8,051 bases of DNA. It comes from an uncultured Ktedonobacteraceae bacterium (GTDB lineage: Bacteria > Chloroflexota > Ktedonobacteria > Ktedonobacterales > Ktedonobacteraceae). Both the position numbers and the translations under genes were made by a program. Within the stretch, counting starts at the first letter, position 1. Each line of letters opens with the position of its first letter. A model generated the notes under the pieces. The model did no database searches. It was not told the origin of the DNA and worked only from the letters and a program-made list of their open reading frames with translations. Positions 1 to 6,160 of the stretch are shown here, one piece after another. The DNA is taken from positions 1 through 8,051 of the forward strand of contig CATPCK010000876.1 of assembly GCA_955652655.1 (NCBI GenBank). Reading direction: 5' to 3'.

Positions 1-2
1 GC

Positions 3-158
3 AACGTGGCGCTGCGAACGCTCCTGGCCCGGCTAGACTGGACCAGGACGGGGCGGTTGGCAATCGTCCCCGATGTGTCGAGCCATGAAGTCAAAGCTGC
101 GCGGCGGCAACGCTACGCAGAGTTGCGATGGAGCTTAGACACAAGCCCCCCGCTTTAG
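3..158 (+). CDS. tnpB: C-terminal end of a probable IS200/IS605-type TnpB nuclease (cut by left window edge)
   Basis: An open frame enters from the left edge and gives 51 residues before a TAG stop. It begins NVALRTLLARL, which could be the tail of the D-x-N-A-A-x-N helix that follows the last RuvC aspartate of TnpB. The remainder (arginine-rich, ending DTSPPL) is the unconserved tail typical of these proteins. The main support is context: the last codons and stop lie inside a G+C-rich hairpin followed by GGGGTAATTGAC, the layout of an IS200/IS605 right end where tnpB overlaps its own guide RNA. The RuvC residues and zinc finger would be off the window, so activity cannot be judged. The fragment is too short for a firm family call from residues alone; an unrelated gene tail is possible. 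Confidence 0.55.
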   Translation, partial: NVALRTLLARLDWTRTGRLAIVPDVSSHEVKAARRQRYAELRWSLDTSPPL

Positions 159-174
159 CGCTGGGGTAATTGAC
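49..174 (+). ncRNA. Candidate omega RNA (reRNA) scaffold of the left IS200/IS605 element
   Basis: Three successive stems can be drawn on the plus strand. CGGGGCG at 49-55 pairs with 65-72, with one bulged T. AAGCT 94-98 pairs with AGCTT 132-136 and encloses GCAAC 107-111 / GTTGC 122-126. The terminal hairpin is 146-166. In TnpB elements the omega RNA overlaps the end of tnpB and its guide is the DNA directly after the right end, here about 175-194. The 5' limit is not determinable. Read on the minus strand, the 146-166 hairpin could also serve as a terminator for the surface-protein gene, though the T-tract after it is poor. Confidence 0.45.
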
Positions 175-199
175 ATGAGATAAGAGAACCTATGACGCA

Positions 200-3100
200 T
201 CAATGGGGATAGACATTGGCGGGGAAGCTCAGCTTATCCCCAGTCAGGTTAAAGGAGGCCGTGCCAAGGTAGTTGATCGTGCCATCGGTCCCAGTAACGG
301 TTAGCGTGTATGGATCCAGAGCAAGACTAGCAAAAGAGAAGTTACCAGAGCCATCAGCAGTAACGATGATTGTCTGATTCGTTGAATTATTCAACAGGTT
401 CAGGCTAGACCCTGGCAGTGGTTTGCTGGATGTACAACTGCTATCCGAACAGGCAATGACAGTTCCACTGAAAGTATGGCCTGTGACCGTCAATGTGATA
501 TTGACGGTTTGTGGGCTGTTCTGAACGATAGCCCCACCATTGCCAGAGGCTGAGACAGTAATCGTGCTAGAATAAATCCCTGGTGACAAGTTTTGAGGAT
601 TGACCCCAACCGGTACGGTAGCGCTGCCTGTCCCTGAAGCCGGCGGACCCAGAACAAGCCAGCTACTACTACCTGAATTACCTTTCGCTTGCCAGGTTAC
701 TGGAAGAGCACAGGTGCCAGTCTCACTCAGTGAGAAGCTCTGTGTGGATGGCGATGACTGCCCCTGGACACCAGAAAGTGCCAGGTTCGGCGGCCCTACC
801 TGCAACTGGCATGGCGGCAGGACGTTCAGCGTCACAGTGAAGACTCGCGGGCTACCCTGAGCGGAGGCATTAGAGCCATCCGTCGCGCTTAACGAGACCT
901 GGGTACTATACTTGCCAGCGGTTAAACCAGCAGTGTTGACGGAGACCGCTATAGGCACAGATTGACCGCTTGCCACCAGGGAGCCGGAAGTAGGAGCCAA
1001 CATCAACCAGCTAGCCGGTTTCGTGACAGTTGCGTGCCAGCTAAGTGGCCAGGCACAATTACCGGTACCTGTGATTGAAACTGACTGCGGGCCCGGGTTA
1101 GAGCTGCCCTGGGTAGCACTAAAAGCCACGGAACTTAACGAAGGTTGCTGCAGTGTACAGGGTGGAAGTACCAGTAGATTGACGGTAATCGTTTGAGGGC
1201 TGCCAGAAGCAGGAGCGCCATTACTATCTGTACCGATAAAGACAACCTGCCCAACGTAGGTATTGGGTGTGAGATTAGCAGTATAGATACTGATGGTTAC
1301 CTGGCCAGTCTGACCGGGAGCGATACTTCCACCTGTAGGGCTGGCAGCGAGCCAGGAAGTCATGATATTGACAGTGGTATGCCAGTTGAGCTGGCTTCTA
1401 CCAGTATTGGTAATCGTCACGACCTGGCCCGGAGGATTCGGCATGCCCTGCGTCGTACTGAAGTTAAGGCTGAGCGGCGTGGCTCCCATAATTGGCGCGG
1501 TAGGCGATGGAGGCGCCTGGACGATTAATTGCACCATCACAGTTTGCGTGCTCTGTGCGACCGTAATGGTAATGTAGCTATTGTAGATTCCCGGTCTTAG
1601 AATGGAGGCATTCACGCCGACCGCGGTTACGGCGTTTGTGGAACCTTTTATTTGCCCACTCGGCGGTGTGAGTGACAGCCAGTTAGCGGCGGAGAAAGCC
1701 TTCCAATTGATTGTTCCAGAGCAACTTGAAGTGGCACTCAAACTCAGCGATTGATAGCTCGGATTGCTCTGGCCCGAAACAGCTGTGAAGGACATACTAC
1801 CAGCGCTCAGAGACAAGCCGCAGCGCGGCAATATGGTGAGAGAGACATTGACGGTCTGCGGGCTATTATAGACTCCATGACCAGCCGAGATCGAAAGCAC
1901 ATCGGTATAGACACCAGGCAACAGGGCACGGCTATGGACAATCAAATGGAGCAGGCTGCTCGAGCGAGGGACCACGACCCCCGATGATACATCGGCACTT
2001 AACCAGCTGTTTTTCGCATCAAACATGAGGGGCAGCAGGCTCTGGCTCGCCATAGGGAGCGCGTTATTCGCGGTTATCGACCAATCCAAACGCTGTGTGC
2101 CTGGATTGCTGATCGTCAACACCTGCGCAGGAGGATCAGCCTCGCCATCAAGCGCGGTAAATGAGAGCACAGGCGGGATCACTTCCAGCACTGGCCCTGG
2201 ATTAGCAGGCAATGGACGCACCGTCATGATGACGTGTACCCACTGAGCCTCACCGATGTTGGAAGAAAAGGTGATCGTCCCCTTGTAATCTCCTGGTTTG
2301 AGGTTGGCGCGTTCAACGGCAACAGCAATGGTCTGACTCGCACTGAATATTCCTTGAGGGGGAGAGAGCAGAAGCCAGGGTTGATCACTATTTGCTGTCC
2401 ATGAGATCGAGCCGCCACCTGAATTATGCAGGATCAGCGATTGGATAGTGTTCGCTCCCTGGTAGTCAGCGCCGAAATCAAGCGAAGTTGTTTCAATGAG
2501 CAGATGCGATGGGCGCGTAGGCCCGGAACCGATGATCTGTAGTGTAGCGCTGGCTGTATAGCGTGTTGAGACATCTTCAGCCTCGATCGTATGGTAGCCA
2601 GGAGTCCAGGTGGCATCAACGAGCATATCAACATCTGCGGAACCGTTCGAATCAATTTTGATGAGAGAAGAGCCGTCGGTCAGTTGCACCGCTTCCTGAA
2701 TGTCATGGGTTAAATAGACATGCGTGAATGAAGAGAAATGATGAATATGCAGCATGACTGTCTGACCTATCTTGGCCACATTTGAGGAAAGGGTCAGCGC
2801 GGGTGGGCCATTGGCCACATTGACTGAATGGCGAGGGTGCAAAAATGCGACAGAAATCAGGGCGCCATCCATCACAAAAGCGATGACCGCCAGTACAACC
2901 AGGACGATAAAGGTCATATGCATACGAGGGTGTTTAGCTCGTTGAACACGCTGAGGTGATAGAGGGAGCGTAACCAATCCCTCCGCGACAGCGCGGCGCC
3001 AATCATCTTCCTCAATGCGGGCAATCTCGGCACTGTTTGGGAAGCGCCGCGCCATCAAAGGGTCTGTTCGATTCGACCAGGTATCATCTTCGCTCTCATC

Positions 3101-3667
3101 GGAATCGCCATCTGGTTGCAGCCAGGGCCAAAGATCGGGAATATGTTTCCCCAGGTTCTTTTCCTGTTCAGGGGGCGATTTTTTCGAAATCTGCGGCAAA
3201 GGGGTGCTATTGCGCTGAATATCGGCGGAAATATCGCGAATTGGCGATAATCGCGATGCTCGCGGCATACGGCGATTGCCCTGTTCAACCTCGGCAATAC
3301 GCCTGGCTGCCTCACTGAGGCTCTTTACAGTGTGCTCCACAACATTCTCGTTGCCGTTCTTTCCTGGCAAGACTGGAGCTTCGGGTGGAGGAACTTCAGA
3401 TGGAGGAGCTTCGGGTGGAGGAGTGTCCAGGCGTTTGGGCTGCGATATGGAAACGGCTGGACGAGGGCTGGTAATACATTCCAGTGGATCACTACTGACC
3501 TCAGCATGTTCAGGAGACATAGCGATTACAGAAGGAAGCTTTAGCGTCTCCTCCTCCTCATTGATATCCGCTGACTGCCCTGGCTGGCTTTGTAAGGGCG
3601 ACCGGCAACTTTCACAAAATACAGAGGCCGCCTCACAAGGCTTGCTGCAACGCAAACACTGACTCAT
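200..3667 (-). CDS. Membrane-anchored surface protein: zinc ribbon, one TM segment, six BACON-like repeats
   Basis: The product is 1155 residues; function unknown. Seen in order: cysteines 4, 7, 11, 18 and 21 (C-x2-C, C-x2-C zinc ribbon); a Pro/Glu/Asp-rich probably disordered linker to ~250 with a PPPEAP repeat; one hydrophobic segment at ~251-276 after basic residues, giving a likely N-in anchor; an Ig-like region ~287-380; six ~100-residue repeats (~388-485, 495-614, 617-717, 728-836, 846-952, 957-1062) with the pattern LSFTA..G..P..Q, a central W, WL..SP.SG, L.PG.Y and SPQTV.V.L; and a carboxypeptidase-regulatory-like end ~1065-1152. BACON-like domains are generally taken as carbohydrate- or surface-binding, so adhesion or glycan contact is inferred. 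The ATG at 3667 was preferred over the one at 3727 because it places the zinc ribbon at the N terminus; a weak GAAGAG lies 6 bases upstream. No clear promoter was seen. Confidence 0.85.
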   Translation of the reverse strand: MSQCLRCSKPCEAASVFCESCRSPLQSQPGQSADINEEEETLKLPSVIAMSPEHAEVSSDPLECITSPRPAVSISQPKRLDTPPPEAPPSEVPPPEAPVLPGKNGNENVVEHTVKSLSEAARRIAEVEQGNRRMPRASRLSPIRDISADIQRNSTPLPQISKKSPPEQEKNLGKHIPDLWPWLQPDGDSDESEDDTWSNRTDPLMARRFPNSAEIARIEEDDWRRAVAEGLVTLPLSPQRVQRAKHPRMHMTFIVLVVLAVIAFVMDGALISVAFLHPRHSVNVANGPPALTLSSNVAKIGQTVMLHIHHFSSFTHVYLTHDIQEAVQLTDGSSLIKIDSNGSADVDMLVDATWTPGYHTIEAEDVSTRYTASATLQIIGSGPTRPSHLLIETTSLDFGADYQGANTIQSLILHNSGGGSISWTANSDQPWLLLSPPQGIFSASQTIAVAVERANLKPGDYKGTITFSSNIGEAQWVHVIMTVRPLPANPGPVLEVIPPVLSFTALDGEADPPAQVLTISNPGTQRLDWSITANNALPMASQSLLPLMFDAKNSWLSADVSSGVVVPRSSSLLHLIVHSRALLPGVYTDVLSISAGHGVYNSPQTVNVSLTILPRCGLSLSAGSMSFTAVSGQSNPSYQSLSLSATSSCSGTINWKAFSAANWLSLTPPSGQIKGSTNAVTAVGVNASILRPGIYNSYITITVAQSTQTVMVQLIVQAPPSPTAPIMGATPLSLNFSTTQGMPNPPGQVVTITNTGRSQLNWHTTVNIMTSWLAASPTGGSIAPGQTGQVTISIYTANLTPNTYVGQVVFIGTDSNGAPASGSPQTITVNLLVLPPCTLQQPSLSSVAFSATQGSSNPGPQSVSITGTGNCAWPLSWHATVTKPASWLMLAPTSGSLVASGQSVPIAVSVNTAGLTAGKYSTQVSLSATDGSNASAQGSPRVFTVTLNVLPPCQLQVGPPNLALSGVQGQSSPSTQSFSLSETGTCALPVTWQAKGNSGSSSWLVLGPPASGTGSATVPVGVNPQNLSPGIYSSTITVSASGNGGAIVQNSPQTVNITLTVTGHTFSGTVIACSDSSCTSSKPLPGSSLNLLNNSTNQTIIVTADGSGNFSFASLALDPYTLTVTGTDGTINYLGTASFNLTGDKLSFPANVYPH
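482..2506 (-). repeat. Six tandem BACON-like domain repeats encoded in the surface-protein gene
   Basis: Approximate unit positions, in protein order, are 2506-2213, 2185-1826, 1819-1517, 1486-1160, 1132-812 and 799-482. The repetition is at protein level (shared W, WL..SP.SG and L.PG.Y positions); the DNA of the units has diverged visibly, so this is an old expansion and not a recent tandem duplication. Unit 2 is the longest because of an insert before its SWLS motif. Confidence 0.75.
3378..3422 (-). repeat. Three-copy 15-base tandem repeat in the proline-rich linker
   Basis: Units 3378-3392 and 3408-3422 are identical (GCTTCGGGTGGAGGA on the plus strand). The middle unit, 3393-3407, differs at three positions. 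On the coding strand this gives the PPPEA/PPSEV/PPPEA segment of the surface protein's cytoplasmic linker. The unit is a multiple of three, so copy-number change would keep the frame. Confidence 0.9.
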
Positions 3668-3810
3668 GTCCTGCTCTTCATTGCGCTTGAAACCCTCTAC
3701 CCACCTATACCCGGTATGCTTGCGCATTGCTCCCGAAGATATATGTATTCTTATTGTCGCATACGTGCCCTGAACATAGCCAGGATATCACCCAAAATAA
3801 CTATCCGGCG

Positions 3811-3957
3811 GTTTTCTGCAATACCCCCATCCGCGCGTGGGAGGTCAGGGCAGGGGCAAGCCCTGCCCGTACATATCATGGGTTTCGCTCTCGGTGGTCT
3901 GCTATACAGTCTGAATGACGTTGGGGCGTATGGGCTGTTCTTTGCAATACCCCCCAT
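3811..3957 (+). repeat. Pair of direct repeats containing TGCAATACCCCC
   Basis: GTTTTCTGCAATACCCCCAT at 3811-3830 recurs as a close variant at 3937-3957 (GTTCTTTGCAATA followed by six C and AT). The copies are about 125 bases apart in non-coding DNA and flank the 3848-3868 hairpin, so they may mark the ends of a small dispersed repeat unit or a duplication of it. Confidence 0.6.
3848..3868. repeat. Perfect 8-bp inverted repeat (hairpin)
   Basis: GGGCAGGG at 3848-3855 pairs with CCCTGCCC at 3861-3868 around a five-base GCAAG loop. It is very G+C rich. Neither side is followed by a T-tract, so an intrinsic terminator is not supported; it is more like the core of an intergenic repeat. Confidence 0.7.
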
Positions 3958-4163
3958 TGCAACAGGGCTCTTCCCCAGCATGTCTATGCTATAGAACGTT
4001 GAGGTATAGGTATTTGTCACATCAAGCGGGCAGTAAAGTTCTCCCGCTGCCTTGCGTGCTCCCCTCACCTGGGCGACGCTGCCTTCATCATCCCCCGGAT
4101 GCGGCTGCGTCCCCGCTTTCAGAGATGGGTATTTGGGGGGAAGCATCGGACCCGTAGGGGCGG

Positions 4164-4213
4164 GGTCGTTCCTACATATTTGAGCACCCAAAGGGCAATA
4201 TACAGGAACGGCC
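4164..4213. repeat. 50-base near-palindrome next to the IS607 left end
   Basis: GGTCGTTCCT (4164-4173) pairs with AGGAACGGCC (4204-4213), ten pairs including one G.T. After a two-base mismatch the stem continues with ATATT/AATAT, then after an asymmetric internal loop with CCC/GGG around AAA. If the IS is removed in thought, this hairpin lies ~35 bases past the pheT stop, so it may act in pheT 3' end formation, although no T-tract follows it on either strand. A dispersed palindromic repeat or small non-autonomous element is the alternative. Confidence 0.55.
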
Positions 4214-4251
4214 ATGTCTCCTCTAGGGGATAATACTAGTTAAACAAAATG

Positions 4252-4280
4252 TTGACTTTTAGGGATATCTATGGTACTTT
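4252..4280 (+). promoter_or_regulatory. Sigma-70-type promoter of the IS607 tnpA-tnpB operon
   Basis: TTGACT at 4252-4257 and TACTTT at 4275-4280 are separated by exactly 17 bases. The predicted transcription start, about seven bases past the -10, falls at or within a base or two of the GTG start codon at 4287. The tnpA message would therefore be leaderless or nearly so. Confidence 0.65.
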
Positions 4281-4286
4281 ATCCCT
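4261..4286 (+). promoter_or_regulatory. Inverted repeat over the tnpA promoter, possible TnpA binding site
   Basis: AGGGATA (4261-4267) and TATCCCT (4280-4286) are perfect 7-bp arms separated by 12 bases. They lie over the spacer, -10 and start-site region, ending on the base before the GTG. A related AGGGGATAA sits at 4225-4233 near the proposed left tip. TnpA has a MerR-like N-terminal DNA-binding domain, so binding here for end recognition and for autoregulation is a reasonable inference. Confidence 0.5.
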
Positions 4287-4871
4287 GTGAGATTAAGTGT
4301 TTATGCGAAAAAGACGGGTGTTACCTACAAGACCGCTTTCCGCTGGTGGAAAGCTGGGAAGCTTGACGCCTATCAAATGGATACGGGAACGATTATTGTA
4401 CGAGAACCCGCCATATCAGCAGAACAGTTGCAGGTCGCACTTTATGCTCGTGTCTCATCGGCTGAGCAGAAAGAAGACTTAGAACGCCAGATGCAGCGTC
4501 TCAAGGACTATGCTGCATCCAAAGGCTATCAGGTGACAAAAATGGTGAGTGAACTGGCATCGGGCTTGAATGATCGCCGTCCGAAATTGATGAAGTTACT
4601 GACTGATGCCAGTGTTGGTATTGTGGTGATTGAGCATCGTGATCGCTTAACACGCTTTGGGTTCAACTACATTGAACAGTTGATGCAGATGCAAGGTCGC
4701 CGCCTGGAGGTTCTCTTTCCCAGCGATACCGATACTGATCTGGTGGATGATTTCATCGCGGTGATTACCAGCATGGCAAGTCGTATCTCTGGGCGGCGCA
4801 CGTCGAAACGGCGTGCGGAAAAAATTCAGCAGTGTGTGGAACAGGTGATGAAAGCAGAGGATGCTTCGTGA
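4287..4871 (+). CDS. tnpA: IS607-family serine recombinase (transposase TnpA)
   Basis: The product is 194 residues, a usual length for IS607 TnpA. It catalyses excision and insertion of the element by serine-recombinase chemistry. Residues ~1-45 form the MerR-like helix-turn-helix seen only in this transposase family (LSVYAKKTGVTYKTAFRWWKAGKL). The catalytic domain follows: YARVSSAEQKEDLERQ with Ser57 as predicted nucleophile, then the Arg-rich HRDRLTRFG at ~117-125. Its DNA-binding domain is N-terminal, unlike most serine recombinases. The GTG start is chosen because the family's conserved N terminus begins there; no Shine-Dalgarno sequence precedes it and the promoter position predicts leaderless translation. 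The last bases overlap the tnpB start by four (GTGA), suggesting translational coupling. No frameshift or missing catalytic residue was seen, so it may be active. Confidence 0.95.
   Translation: MRLSVYAKKTGVTYKTAFRWWKAGKLDAYQMDTGTIIVREPAISAEQLQVALYARVSSAEQKEDLERQMQRLKDYAASKGYQVTKMVSELASGLNDRRPKLMKLLTDASVGIVVIEHRDRLTRFGFNYIEQLMQMQGRRLEVLFPSDTDTDLVDDFIAVITSMASRISGRRTSKRRAEKIQQCVEQVMKAEDAS
4856..4861 (+). promoter_or_regulatory. Ribosome binding site that sets the tnpB start
   Basis: AGAGGA lies inside the 3' end of tnpA, six bases before the GTG at 4868. It supports that GTG over the in-frame ATG at 4832, which would add twelve residues (MCGTGDESRGCF) absent from the usual TnpB N terminus. Confidence 0.65.
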
Positions 4872-6160
4872 AGATCACGCGTGGCTACAAGGTTGAGTTC
4901 GACCTGACTAATGAGCAGATCACGGCTTGCCTCAAACACGCTGGATGCGCGAGGAAAGCCTACAATTGGGGGCTGGCTCGCAAACAGGAGGCCCGCGCTG
5001 CTGGAAATCGCATGCCATCGGCTCGTGATCTGCATAAAGAACTCAATGGACTCAAAGCCACCGAGTTTCCCTATATGTACGAAGTCAGCAAATGCGCACC
5101 GCAAGAAGCCCTGATTGACCTGGATGAGGCTTTCAAGCACTTCTTCTGCAAAGCCGCCTTGAAGAAACAGGGACAGTTTCGTGGCAAGTGTGGCTATCCC
5201 AAGTTCAAGAGTCGTAAAAAAGGCATTGGGAGCTTTCGCTTGACGGGCACTATCCATGTCCTTGAAAAGAGCATCCAGCTTCCGCGCCTGGGTACACTCC
5301 GTCTCAAAGAGTATGGCTATCTCCCCGTGGGCGCAAAAGTGGCGCAGGCTAGCGTGAGCGAGTGCGCAGGGAGGTGGTACGTTTCGATCCAAGTAGCGCA
5401 AGAGGTAGCTGAGCCGCTGCCCGCCACCGGCCCCGTGATTGGCGTCGATCTCGGCATCAAAACACTGGCAGTCGTCTCCGATGGCCGCGAGATCCTCAAT
5501 GCCAAAGCCTTGCGCACGCGTTTGAAGAAGCTGCAACGCCTTTCCCGTTGGCAGGCGCGCAAGCAGCAAGGCTCAGCCAACCGCAAAAAAGCCCAACAGA
5601 AATTGGCTCGCATGCATGCCAAGATGGCTCATATCCGCGAAGATGCCTTGCACAAAGCAACCGCTTCCCTGGTGGCAAAAACCAAGCCAGCAGAGAAGCG
5701 GCCCGCCGTAATCGGCATCGAGGATCTGGGCGTATCGGGCATGCTCAAGAACCGCAAGCTGGCCCGCGCCATTGCGGATGTGGGCCTGTCTGAGTTTCGG
5801 AGGCTCCTGACCTACAAAGCCGAGCAAGCTGGCGTGCAGGTCCATGTCGTCTCCCGGTGGGAACCATCGAGCAAAACGTGTTCCGGCTGTGGTTGGTATC
5901 ATGCGGATTTGCAGCTTGCTGATCGGGTCTTTGTGTGTCAGGAGTGCGGATTGGTGATCGACAGAGATCTGAATGCCGCGCGAAATCTGCAACTTTTGGC
6001 GTATCTTGAATTGATGAGTACCGCGAGTTACGCGGGATTTGACGGCTCTGGACAGGGAGGCTCTGGCTTCTCAGCAATGAGAAGTGAAACGGCCCTGGTT
6101 GAAAGAGCAACCGAACCGGGCGATTATGGCTTTGTCCATAAAAGCCCAAGTTTCGGATAA
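4868..6160 (+). CDS. tnpB: IS607-associated TnpB, RNA-guided RuvC-type nuclease
   Basis: From the GTG at 4868 the product is 430 residues, within the normal TnpB range. TnpB is the RNA-guided DNA nuclease ancestral to Cas12; it cuts sites matched by the element's omega RNA next to a transposon-adjacent motif and favours retention of the element. Seen: N-terminal OrfB-type helical region (KITRGYKVEFDLTNEQI), then RuvC motif I GVDLGIKTLAV (Asp194), motif II GIEDLGVSGM (Glu285), a four-cysteine zinc finger (C338, C341, C357, C360) and motif III DRDLNAARN (365-373). All three acidic positions and all four cysteines are present, so the nuclease appears intact. The Gly/Ser-rich tail from ~390 is dictated by the omega RNA encoded in the same DNA. 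If the element ends at 6156, the last Gly codon and stop are completed by flanking host DNA. Confidence 0.95.
   Translation: MKITRGYKVEFDLTNEQITACLKHAGCARKAYNWGLARKQEARAAGNRMPSARDLHKELNGLKATEFPYMYEVSKCAPQEALIDLDEAFKHFFCKAALKKQGQFRGKCGYPKFKSRKKGIGSFRLTGTIHVLEKSIQLPRLGTLRLKEYGYLPVGAKVAQASVSECAGRWYVSIQVAQEVAEPLPATGPVIGVDLGIKTLAVVSDGREILNAKALRTRLKKLQRLSRWQARKQQGSANRKKAQQKLARMHAKMAHIREDALHKATASLVAKTKPAEKRPAVIGIEDLGVSGMLKNRKLARAIADVGLSEFRRLLTYKAEQAGVQVHVVSRWEPSSKTCSGCGWYHADLQLADRVFVCQECGLVIDRDLNAARNLQLLAYLELMSTASYAGFDGSGQGGSGFSAMRSETALVERATEPGDYGFVHKSPSFG

Larger units (their letters stand above)
1..174 (+). mobile_element. Right end of an IS200/IS605-type insertion sequence
   Basis: The region holds the tail of a probable tnpB followed by a terminal hairpin (146-166) with arms CCCC/GGGG and CGC/GCG around a TTTA loop, then TAATTGAC. 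Subterminal hairpins with a short motif just beyond them are how IS200/IS605 ends are recognised by their Y1 transposase. The exact boundary is inferred to be just after TTGAC at about 174. The left end and any tnpA are outside the window. It lies about 26 bases from the stop codon of the convergent surface-protein gene. Confidence 0.55.
3668..4229. other. Intergenic region with repeats and hairpins, no convincing gene
   Basis: This stretch separates the start of the surface-protein gene from the IS607 element. It holds a ~20-base direct repeat (3811-3830, 3937-3957), a perfect 8-bp hairpin (3848-3868), a weaker GCGGG/CCCGC hairpin (4026-4030/4043-4047), a GTAGG/CCTAC stem (4154-4158/4171-4175), and a 50-base near-palindrome (4164-4213). 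An open frame of 154 codons crosses most of it on the minus strand but looks like read-through of these repeats. The promoter of the surface-protein gene should lie near 3670-3790; no good -35/-10 pair was seen. Confidence 0.7.
4230..6156 (+). mobile_element. Complete IS607-family insertion sequence (serine recombinase + TnpB)
   Basis: The element carries a full tnpA serine recombinase and a full tnpB in overlapping frames, the usual IS607 content. Boundaries are estimated. The right end is placed after the closing stem of the terminal hairpin, at the GG of TTTCGG (6155-6156). The left end is placed after the GG at 4228-4229. The sequence GGATAA occurs at both proposed junctions (4228-4233 and 6155-6160). 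IS607 elements make no long target duplication and exchange DNA at a very short core, so a shared GG is compatible but not proof. The element sits immediately downstream of pheT, converging on it. Confidence 0.75.

Noticed and set aside
1193..1577. Plus-strand open frames (for example 1193-1528 and 1362-1577) inside the surface-protein gene.
   Set aside because: They are antisense shadows of the repeat-encoding region, which has clear protein-level repeats in the minus frame.
3727..3727. Upstream ATG that would lengthen the surface protein by 20 residues.
   Set aside because: The extension is unlike a domain start, its nearest GGAG is only about two bases from the ATG, and starting at 3667 puts the zinc ribbon at the N terminus. 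It cannot be fully excluded.
3848..3868. Intrinsic terminator at the GGGCAGGG/CCCTGCCC hairpin.
   Set aside because: There is no T-tract on either strand, and no gene ends nearby on either strand that needs it.
3751..4215. Minus-strand open frame of 154 codons between the surface-protein gene and the IS607 element, preceded by a plausible AGAGGAG.
   Set aside because: It runs through the direct repeats and hairpins, its residues directly mirror those repeats (GGIAKN and GGIAEN), it is Pro/Arg/Cys-rich without a recognisable domain, and high G+C repeats readily give such open frames. The AGAGGAG also sits too close to the ATG. Conservation of the frame with synonymous changes in relatives would reverse this.
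4826..5569. Minus-strand open frame of 247 codons opposite tnpB.
   Set aside because: It lies entirely antisense to the conserved tnpB frame, shows no domain, and is a shadow of tnpB codon usage.
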